From the NCBI GenBank assembly GCA_025363505.1, contig JANYDV010000213.1, positions 1-6,250 of the forward strand: a stretch of 6,250 bases of DNA, read 5' to 3'. Shown here piece by piece: positions 1 to 5,419 of the stretch. A model generated the notes under the pieces. The model searched no databases, was not told the origin of the DNA, and saw only the letters and a program-made list of their open reading frames with translations. Source of the stretch: Bacteroidota bacterium. Its GTDB lineage: Bacteria > Bacteroidota > Ignavibacteria > Palsa-1295. A program made the position numbers and the translations under genes. Positions within the stretch are counted from its first letter, which is position 1. Every line of letters starts with the position of its first letter.

Positions 1-2049
1 CGAAGTTGTATATTTATTGCTATAAATAACTTGACCGGTCGAGTTAATAATTTTTATTTGCAAAGTAGTGGACATGGGAGCATCAATTTGGAGCTTGCAA
101 ACATCGTGTGCGGGGTTCGGAATTAACTTTACTGAAAAGAGAGGGATATTGCTACCGAGACTGACACCCAGTGTATCAATAGTTACTAAGGTATCCATCG
201 GCAAATACTGTGTCAAATCTTTTCCTAAAAACCAAGTTGTAACTCGAAGTGCGGGTTTGTAAAGAATACACTCTGATCCAACCATCACGGCAGTATCAGG
301 TGTAAAATAGAAACCACTAAACAGAAAGTTGTCGGTAATTATGCTAGAAGTTGCTGGCCATGTTAGGCCTCCATCAGTAGAAGATGTATAGGCTCTACCA
401 TAACCAGTAATATATACATGCAAGGAATCGAGATATGTTACACTCTCTGCATTAAGATTTTGATCGCAAGATAATATTTGCCAGGTTTTTCCTCCATTGG
501 ACGTTCTGATTACCCTTCCTAAGTCGCCTACTGCAATTATGTGATTAGAATCAAGGCATGAGATAGAGTGCAATTTAAGCCAACCAGCTGTAGAATCGAG
601 TGACCAACTCAGCCCTGCGTCTACTGTTTTTAATATTACATGTTCATTCGAAACAGCGAATCCTATTTTCGAATTAGCAAAATCAACGCTACTAAGAGGT
701 GCTGTTACATTTGAAGCAATACTTGTCCAACTCTTCCCACGATTAGTTGTACGAATGATCGTACCTGAATCACCGACCGCAATAGCAGTCATCGTATCAA
801 TAAATGAGACGCTGTTCAAGTTTACAAAATTGGTATATTGTAAAGAATCCCATGATCGCCCTGCGTTTACAGTATATAGAATTCTACCTCCATTCCCAAC
901 TGCAATGGCATTGCTATCACCTGAAGCATCAACAGAATTTAAATAATCTGCCGTATTAAGGGGATACATCTCATTCCAACTCTTGCCTTTGTCCGTTGAG
1001 CCGGAAATATTCGTGCCTACGGCGAATCCAATTCCTGACTTTAAAAAAGAAACTGAAATGTAATTGGGAGATGCACCATTAGAAGTGCCCGTGAAGTGTG
1101 GACCTATGGTTTTCCAAGTCTTACCCGAATCAATCGAATTATACATATTCCTTTGGTCGGTTGAAATTACACTTCCATCCCTGTTTACAATTATATTAAA
1201 GGGTCCACTTCCTGAATTTTTGGAAAGGGATTGTGCCCATGTATTGCCTGAATCATTACTGTACATAAACTGAGAAACTCCAACACCAATTGCGACTTTT
1301 GGGTTGATGAATTTGAGACTTCTTATATCAGCAGAGGTACTAACAACTGCCCAGTTTTTACCTCCATTGACCGTCTTATACAACACACCGCTTGCCCAGA
1401 AACCAATACTATCATTCACAAAACAAAACTTGCTGCCTGAAGTTTTAACGACGGAGCCAACACTATCCCAGGTAAATCCTCCATCAATGGTCTTAAAAAT
1501 AACATTACTCGACGCCACGTATCCTATCTTTTTACTTGTGAAAATAATATCGTTATAAGCTCTATCAATTGCGGTATGGATAGTAGAAGCAATCCACGTT
1601 TTACCCCAGTCCATTGAATACTTTATACTTTTATTGCCAACAGCAAATGCCACTCCATCATATCTAAAAGCGGCAGCACTCCGAACAAAAACTGTTGCAT
1701 CATGTTGTTGGTTTTCCCATGTTTGCCCGCCATTGCTTGTTGTTAAGATATTTTGTTTTTCAAACATAATACCTCGATATCGATTATAAAATGCAATTAG
1801 ATCGTATGCTTTTGTGCTTCCGAGAGTTGTTAGTGTAACGTCCCAACTTGATAAATTACTTGTACCTCTCACAACCGTCCCGATACTACCGCAAGTATAA
1901 AAAATATTAGAGTCCACTGAACAAAGAGCCCTATAGCTATTTCCATGAGGCGAAGGCTCAGACCAACCCCACGGTGATTGACCATACAAGGGCTTGTTTG
2001 CGACAGGTATAATAACCAATAGAAGGATGAAGAGCAATAAGTGTTTCAT
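1..2049 (-). CDS. Exported Asp-box (BNR/YCF48-like) beta-propeller protein with T9SS sorting domain; 3' end off window
   Basis: The minus strand is open for 683 codons from ATG at 2049 to the window edge, so the stop lies outside. An AGGA (2059-2062) sits 9 bases before the ATG and supports this start. Residues 1-23 form a signal peptide (MKHLLLFILLL core, likely cleavage LYG|Q24). From about residue 27 to 600 the protein is a tandem array of roughly 41-residue units ending in the Asp-box pattern (S/T)x(D/N)xGx(T/S)W, for example TTSNGGQTW (W111), KTIDGGFTW (W194), RTSNGGKTW (W523) and STDGGLTW (W564). Such units form beta-propeller blades in YCF48/sortilin-like and glycosidase-like proteins. 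A T9SS type A domain begins near residue 640 (PNPAHD at 644-649, then KIINSTGQVIY), and about 40 further residues should lie beyond the edge. The likely role is a secreted or surface-attached propeller; its ligand is unknown and no enzyme active site is recognisable. Confidence 0.92.
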   Translation of the reverse strand, partial: MKHLLLFILLLVIIPVANKPLYGQSPWGWSEPSPHGNSYRALCSVDSNIFYTCGSIGTVVRGTSNLSSWDVTLTTLGSTKAYDLIAFYNRYRGIMFEKQNILTTSNGGQTWENQQHDATVFVRSAAAFRYDGVAFAVGNKSIKYSMDWGKTWIASTIHTAIDRAYNDIIFTSKKIGYVASSNVIFKTIDGGFTWDSVGSVVKTSGSKFCFVNDSIGFWASGVLYKTVNGGKNWAVVSTSADIRSLKFINPKVAIGVGVSQFMYSNDSGNTWAQSLSKNSGSGPFNIIVNRDGSVISTDQRNMYNSIDSGKTWKTIGPHFTGTSNGASPNYISVSFLKSGIGFAVGTNISGSTDKGKSWNEMYPLNTADYLNSVDASGDSNAIAVGNGGRILYTVNAGRSWDSLQYTNFVNLNSVSFIDTMTAIAVGDSGTIIRTTNRGKSWTSIASNVTAPLSSVDFANSKIGFAVSNEHVILKTVDAGLSWSLDSTAGWLKLHSISCLDSNHIIAVGDLGRVIRTSNGGKTWQILSCDQNLNAESVTYLDSLHVYITGYGRAYTSSTDGGLTWPATSSIITDNFLFSGFYFTPDTAVMVGSECILYKPALRVTTWFLGKDLTQYLPMDTLVTIDTLGVSLGSNIPLFSVKLIPNPAHDVCKLQIDAPMSTTLQIKIINSTGQVIYSNKYTTS
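346..1872 (-). repeat. Tandem ~41-residue (~123-base) Asp-box repeats within the propeller gene
   Basis: The conserved Trp that closes each Asp-box falls at residues 69 (degenerate TSNLSSW), 111, 152, 194, 233, 271, 312, 358, 400, 441, 482, 523 and 564. Spacings are 42, 41, 42, 39, 38, 41, 46, 42, 41, 41, 41, 41 and, in the last five intervals, an unbroken 41. Between boxes a second pattern recurs, L-x-S-[VI]-x-[FC]-x(5-7)-[IG]-A-V-G, for example around residues 450 and 500. This is a protein-level repeat; the DNA copies are diverged, so it is old rather than a recent expansion. A final half unit without an Asp-box follows W564 (FTPDTAVMVG), and the N-terminal WGWSEP could supply the closing strand. 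Confidence 0.88.
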
Positions 2050-2081
2050 TGTTGTTTTTCCTATTATGTAATATAACACTG

Positions 2082-2089
2082 CAAAAATA
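2082..2089 (-). promoter_or_regulatory. Possible Bacteroidota-type -7 element (TATTTTTG) for the propeller gene
   Basis: Read on the minus strand, TATTTTTG matches the TAnnTTTG consensus of the Bacteroidota housekeeping sigma factor and lies 32 bases upstream of the ATG at 2049, a sensible leader length. No TTTG or TTG is found at the expected -33 distance; the nearest TTG (2102-2104) is only 12 bases away. It is also uncertain that this lineage uses the Bacteroidota consensus, and a few such octamers are expected by chance in this much AT-rich sequence. Confidence 0.3.
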
Positions 2090-2114
2090 TAGAAGTTGCG
2101 ACAACAGATCAGTT

Positions 2115-2127
2115 GGGAGAATCTCCC
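2115..2127. promoter_or_regulatory. 13-bp odd palindrome GGGAGAATCTCCC in the divergent intergenic region
   Basis: GGGAGA (2115-2120) and TCTCCC (2122-2127) are perfect inverted copies around a single A. The site lies between two divergently transcribed genes for exported T9SS proteins, 66 bases from one start and 154 from the other. There is no T-tract, so it is not an intrinsic terminator. It may be a repressor or activator operator, but no known regulator consensus is recognised. Confidence 0.3.
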
Positions 2128-2280
2128 CATAACCCCAATATTCCCTTGAATTTAGCCAAAAAAGAGTCCAAAACGCACATTTCACAATTCGACCCAAAAA
2201 TATGAAACAAAAGCGGCGTTTTCTTTGTATATAACGGTGAACTCTCTCTCGACGAAAACTATATCGAAGGGAAAAAATAA

Positions 2281-2802
2281 ATGAACATTCGAGGATTACT
2301 AATCGCAGGAGCTTGTATTATGCTGAGCACAGCTAGTGCTTTCGCGCAATACACGATCCAATCGAGCGTAATCGGCGCAGGTGGTGGCCCGGCTTCTAAT
2401 GGTACCTATTCTATGAATGGGACGATTGGACAGTCGGTAGTCGGCACAGTTTCGGGTTCGCAATACAGTGTTGGTCAAGGGTTCTGGCATAGCCTGAACT
2501 TTACCAATGATGTCCATCGCGATCCGGGATTTGCGAACGGTTATTTGCTTGAGCAGAACTACCCGAATCCATTCAATCCATCAACCACGATCGCCTTCTC
2601 GATCCCTGAGCGTCAGAAAGTGACACTCAAGATCATGAACCTCCTTGGTGAGGAAGTGGCGAGACTGATTGACGGTGAGTCAATGGAAGCTGGTAAGTAT
2701 GAATATGAATACCAAGCGTTGAGCATTCCGTCGGGAACATATATTTACCGTCTTGAAGCTGGAAACTTCGTCAAGTCGCGTAAGATGGTTCTCACGAAAT
2801 AA
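2281..2802 (+). CDS. Small exported T9SS cargo: Gly-rich GTIGQ/GFW hairpin motif plus type A sorting domain
   Basis: This is a 173-residue protein. AAGGG (2267-2271) 9 bases before the ATG supports the start. Residues 1-22 are a signal peptide with cleavage at AFA|Q23. Residues 28-71 hold a short Gly/Ser-rich module with two similar halves, NGTYSMNGTIGQS (40-52) and GSQYSVGQGFW (59-69). It resembles the GTIGQ...GGFW motif seen near the N-terminus of many exported bacterial proteins; its function is not known to me. Residues 89-173 are a complete T9SS type A sorting domain: LEQNYPNPFNPSTTI (90-104), then KIMNLLGEEVARL (117-129), GTYIYRL (152-158) and a KMVLTK end. The family route is Sec export, T9SS translocation through the outer membrane, then release or anchoring with loss of the sorting domain. 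After both cleavages only about 65 residues would remain. It is probably monocistronic, since a strong terminator follows. Confidence 0.93.
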   Translation: MNIRGLLIAGACIMLSTASAFAQYTIQSSVIGAGGGPASNGTYSMNGTIGQSVVGTVSGSQYSVGQGFWHSLNFTNDVHRDPGFANGYLLEQNYPNPFNPSTTIAFSIPERQKVTLKIMNLLGEEVARLIDGESMEAGKYEYEYQALSIPSGTYIYRLEAGNFVKSRKMVLTK

Positions 2803-2845
2803 TCAATCCCGCGAGGATATTTCGACGAGAGTAAAACAACTCTTT

Positions 2846-2876
2846 ACACCCCTCAATTCGAGGGGTGTTTCTTTTT
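2846..2876 (+). terminator. Rho-independent terminator of the small T9SS cargo gene
   Basis: ACACCCCTC (2846-2854) pairs perfectly with GAGGGGTGT (2860-2868) around an AATTC loop, giving a 9-bp GC-rich stem followed by TTCTTTTT (2869-2876). It lies 43 bases past the stop at 2802. The opposite strand has no T-tract after the stem, so it acts mainly on the plus strand. Confidence 0.9.
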
Positions 2877-2883
2877 AAAGAAT

Positions 2884-2976
2884 TTACCGCTCACGGCGAA
2901 TCCTTTCATAGCGAACATACTGTTGCAGTGGTGCGATGATCAATAACCACAGTATAAAAACGACAAGATAAATCAT
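2884..2976 (-). CDS. Possible 30-residue single-helix membrane peptide
   Basis: A minus-strand frame from ATG at 2974-2976 to TAA at 2884-2886 encodes 30 residues. The core MIYLVVFILWLLIIAP (1-16) is long enough for one membrane helix, and the tail VRYERIRRER carries five arginines, which would favour a cytoplasmic C-terminus. GGAAAGAG directly before the ATG could act as a ribosome-binding site. The frame stays open upstream to TAA at 3028-3030, but offers no ATG, GTG or TTG earlier than 2976. It ends 8 bases from the terminator region of the preceding plus-strand gene and lies in the upstream region of the TIR gene. It could be a true small membrane protein, a type I toxin-like peptide, the tail of a decayed gene, or chance. 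No family is recognised. Confidence 0.25.
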   Translation of the reverse strand: MIYLVVFILWLLIIAPLQQYVRYERIRRER

Positions 2977-3014
2977 CTCTTTCCAAATAGTCTCGTTGAT
3001 CCATTCCCCAGTTA

Positions 3015-4763
3015 ATGGCTGATATTTTTATTTCATATTCGTCCCATGACCGCCCAAGTGCATTAGCATTAGTCACCAAATTGCGTGACGCCGGCTATGA
3101 TGTCTGGATCGATCAGCACCAACTCAATGCCGCAACCCGCTGGAGCAAAGAAATTGTGCATGCTATTAATAACTGCAAAATTTTTGCTGTCTTGTTATCG
3201 CCTTCATCGCTCAAGAGCGAGAACGTCCGCAAAGAACTTTCGCTTGCCGGCGAACGACACAAACAACTCCTGCCGATTTTTATCGAGAAGGTTGCCCTGC
3301 CCGATGAGTTTGCATATCATCTGACCGGACTGCAACGAGTATTTATCGAAAATACCGATGCGATTGTTGCCGCAGTTGCCGTAATGCAATCCGGATCGAA
3401 GCGTGGCGACCGCATTCCCAATCAACCAAGAACAGACACCCAATCGGATACTGGTGGTGTTCGTCTTGCGGTACTGCCGTTTGATGATCTTTCGCCCGCA
3501 AAAGATAATGAGTGGTTCGCTGATGGAATGGTTGACGAACTCATCAACACTCTCGGCGCACTCGATACAATGAAAGTACCGAGCCGTACCGATGTGATGT
3601 ATTATAAAAAGCATCATCCAAAAGCGCAAGAAATTGCAAATGACCTCAATGTTCGCTATCTTGTCGGCGGCAGTGTCCGTAAAGCAGGCGAGAAAATTCG
3701 TATCACCGCCTCACTGACCGACACCCAGGCGAACCAACAATTATGGACCAGTAGTTACGACGGCACCTTCGATGATGTCTTCGTATTTCAAGAAACAGTT
3801 GCCAAGCAAATTGCCGATGCACTGAACCTAAAACTGTCTCCTCAAGAAGTGAAGACCATTGCCGATCAACCCACTCACAACCCCGAAGCCTATGAGCTTT
3901 ATCTGCGAGGGTTAGAAGCACATCGCCAACTCACTCGTGCGGGTTACGAGCAGGCACTGGCGCTTTACGAACAAGCAATATCCATCGACCCCAAATTTGA
4001 TGTTGCATATTTGATGTCCGCAAGTGCGTGTGCGATTTTTTATCGTGAGTGTTCTCGCGAACTGAAATGGCTGAAGCGTGCTGAAGATAATCTCCAAAAA
4101 GCAAAAAATATTACAGGAGAAACAGCCAAAACATTGTGGATACAAGGAGAGATCGAATGGTTAGAAGAAGACATCGTTGCTGCCGAAGCAACGTTAAGAA
4201 AATCAATCGAACTTGACCCCCATAATGAATTGCCATATAGTTATCTTGGAAATATTTATTCTGCATCTAATAATTATAAAGACGCCTTAACGCAATTTGA
4301 AAAAGCGCTCGCGATTCACGAGCAATCTTCAACTCATTTTAATGTCTTAGTATGTTTAGGTGAGCTCGACGAACCAACACGATTAGTAGAACAGGCTGAA
4401 ATCGCGATTCTATTCTTTGAGAAAGAATTAAAAAAAGATCCAAGTTCTATTCAGCTGCGAATGATGCTGGCGTATGCTTACCATTGGTCGGGAAATTCCG
4501 AAATGGCGCACAATGAACTTCAAATTCTTGAAAAACGAGAAGATCTTGGTGGGATGCTGATGTTTAATCTGGGCGGATTATACAATCTTTTAGGGAAACC
4601 AGATGAAAATATTATGATGATCGAGCGTGCTGTTGAGAACGGATTCCGTGAAATTGAATCTATTAGAAACTGCACCTTCGAGAATGATAAGCATTCCGCA
4701 AAGCTAAAAGCTATAATCATTCATTTAGAGCAAATTATAGAAAACGAACGGCTTGATGATTGA
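3015..4763 (+). CDS. TIR - TolB-N-like (COG5616 type) - TPR protein, predicted cytosolic
   Basis: This is a 582-residue protein with no signal peptide or membrane helix. Residues 2-125 are a TIR domain: DIFISYSSHDR (3-13), GYDVWIDQHQL (27-37), FAVLLSPSSLKSE (57-69) and RKEL, where E74 aligns by motif with the catalytic glutamate of NAD-cleaving TIRs. A polar linker (127-148) leads to a TolB-N/FlgO-like domain at about 149-276: LAVLPFDDLS (151-160), FADGMVDELINTL (168-180), VPSRTDV (188-194), YLVGGSVRKAGEKIRI (215-230) and LWTSSYDGTF (243-252). This unit accompanies N-terminal effector domains such as DNA-binding, cyclase or kinase domains in signalling proteins. Residues 290-550 contain TPR-type helix pairs, clearest at 374-436. 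The inferred role is stimulus-gated signalling or NAD+ depletion, with the TolB/TPR part sensing or assembling. No Shine-Dalgarno sequence precedes the ATG. It stands alone between terminators, with no partner gene visible. Confidence 0.9.
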   Translation: MADIFISYSSHDRPSALALVTKLRDAGYDVWIDQHQLNAATRWSKEIVHAINNCKIFAVLLSPSSLKSENVRKELSLAGERHKQLLPIFIEKVALPDEFAYHLTGLQRVFIENTDAIVAAVAVMQSGSKRGDRIPNQPRTDTQSDTGGVRLAVLPFDDLSPAKDNEWFADGMVDELINTLGALDTMKVPSRTDVMYYKKHHPKAQEIANDLNVRYLVGGSVRKAGEKIRITASLTDTQANQQLWTSSYDGTFDDVFVFQETVAKQIADALNLKLSPQEVKTIADQPTHNPEAYELYLRGLEAHRQLTRAGYEQALALYEQAISIDPKFDVAYLMSASACAIFYRECSRELKWLKRAEDNLQKAKNITGETAKTLWIQGEIEWLEEDIVAAEATLRKSIELDPHNELPYSYLGNIYSASNNYKDALTQFEKALAIHEQSSTHFNVLVCLGELDEPTRLVEQAEIAILFFEKELKKDPSSIQLRMMLAYAYHWSGNSEMAHNELQILEKREDLGGMLMFNLGGLYNLLGKPDENIMMIERAVENGFREIESIRNCTFENDKHSAKLKAIIIHLEQIIENERLDD

Positions 4764-4791
4764 GTGAACGTTAACATTCAGTACAAGACAT

Positions 4792-4834
4792 AAAAAAACA
4801 CTCGGCTATTGGTAATAAGAATAACCGAGTGTTG
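4792..4834 (-). terminator. Rho-independent terminator of the protease-lipoprotein unit
   Basis: On the plus strand AACACTCGG (4797-4805) pairs with CCGAGTGTT (4825-4833); after one C/A mismatch four more pairs form, TATT (4807-4810) with AATA (4820-4823), closing a 9-base loop. Read on the minus strand the stem runs into a seven-T tract (4792-4798, two of them in the stem), 33 bases beyond the lipoprotein stop. On the plus strand the stem is followed by GCTGAGATTTT, a poor tract, so it would stop the TIR gene transcript less well although it lies 33 bases past that gene's end. Confidence 0.85.
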
Positions 4835-4866
4835 CTGAGATTTTAATAAACCCCGTAATAATTTGC

Positions 4867-5391
4867 TTACGGATTATAGTTGTAGAAATCGTCTTCTACA
4901 AATAGCGATACCTGTTTAGGCGCCGGTGGCATTGGGGGGTTGCCGACAGGGGGAAATGTAAAATTAAATACACTTGAGAATAGTCCGTTGGGTGTATTAA
5001 AAGGCATTATTTGTAGAACGTTTGCATCGACACACCTTATTTGATAGAATGCTGTTATTGGGGCATTAGTTGGTGGTAAGTTATCAAACTGCCTCCCCAA
5101 ATCAATGTAGTTTGCACCCCCATCAGTAGACTTCCAGAGACTCAGCCCCATTATTCCCGGAGGCGTGACCATACCAATGTGAACGGCATTAGCAGTGGGC
5201 GGCGGACCGCCTTGAGGGGTTTGCGTTACTTGAATACTGGAATTAAGCCCTGCAGGCACGATCCTGATTGTTGAGGTATTTCCTTGTGGAGAAGGATTTG
5301 TTGTTGCTGGTGGATGGTTTCCACCATTTCCCGGACATCCAGAAAGGATGAGCATACCAATTGGCAACAATAAACAGAGTAGATATTTCAT
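4867..5391 (-). CDS. Small proline-rich lipoprotein of unknown function
   Basis: This is a 174-residue protein. Residues 1-18 form a lipoprotein signal peptide ending in the lipobox LSGC with lipidated Cys19. A Gly/Asn/Pro/Thr-rich linker (20-40) follows, typical of a tether on an envelope lipoprotein. The body (41-174) is rich in Pro, Asn and Phe, looks beta-rich and has no family I recognise. One stretch, LWKSTDGGANYIDLG (85-99), resembles an Asp-box with Tyr in place of the usual Trp. The region 70-130 (VHIGMVTPPGI, AFYQIRCVDANV) could be an Ig/Fn3-like sandwich, but this is weak. It begins 25 bases after the stop of the upstream protease gene on the same strand and is followed by an intrinsic terminator, so the two are probably one transcript and may be functionally linked. 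No Shine-Dalgarno sequence is seen before the ATG. Confidence 0.85.
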   Translation of the reverse strand: MKYLLCLLLPIGMLILSGCPGNGGNHPPATTNPSPQGNTSTIRIVPAGLNSSIQVTQTPQGGPPPTANAVHIGMVTPPGIMGLSLWKSTDGGANYIDLGRQFDNLPPTNAPITAFYQIRCVDANVLQIMPFNTPNGLFSSVFNFTFPPVGNPPMPPAPKQVSLFVEDDFYNYNP

Positions 5392-5411
5392 AAGTGTGAT
5401 TGATTAATGAA

Positions 5412-5419
5412 CAAAATTA
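5412..5419 (-). promoter_or_regulatory. TAATTTTG octamer overlapping the protease stop codon
   Basis: On the minus strand TAATTTTG fits TAnnTTTG, its first three bases being the protease stop codon, 20 bases before the lipoprotein ATG. It could give the lipoprotein an internal promoter with a very short leader. No -33 TTG is seen, and chance is a real alternative. Confidence 0.15.

Noticed and set aside
1304..1558. 84-codon plus-strand frame, and others at 68-262, 755-946 and 1064-1273
   Set aside because: All are antisense to the propeller gene and arise from its repeat structure; none has protein-like features.
346..1872. Periodic ~123-base structure considered as a CRISPR or satellite array
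   Set aside because: The period is a coding repeat of 41 residues with diverged DNA and no identical short repeats or unique spacers.
1958..2197. 79-codon minus-strand frame across the start of the propeller gene
   Set aside because: It overlaps the signal-peptide region in another frame, starts at a TTG, and has no recognisable domain; the propeller frame has an RBS, signal peptide and repeats.
2220..2235. TTTCTTTG and TATAAC upstream of the small T9SS cargo as promoter elements
   Set aside because: The first lacks the A of TAnnTTTG and neither has a suitably spaced upstream element.
2923..2958. TTGCAG (2923-2928) and TATAAA (2953-2958) as a sigma-70 promoter for the TIR gene
   Set aside because: The spacer is 24 bases, far from the usual 16-18, and the -35 match is poor. 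No convincing promoter for the TIR gene was found.
3204..3629. 141-codon minus-strand frame inside the TIR gene
   Set aside because: It lies wholly antisense to the TIR/TolB-N coding region, whose domain motifs are unmistakable, and its translation is Cys/His/Ile-rich without a domain or RBS. It is a shadow of codon bias.
4081..4440. AT-rich stretch in the TPR part of the TIR gene, considered as a sign of recombination or transfer
   Set aside because: Sampled 60-base blocks vary (about 30-40% GC here, but about 48% again at 4441-4500 and 42-57% upstream), so there is no clean boundary.
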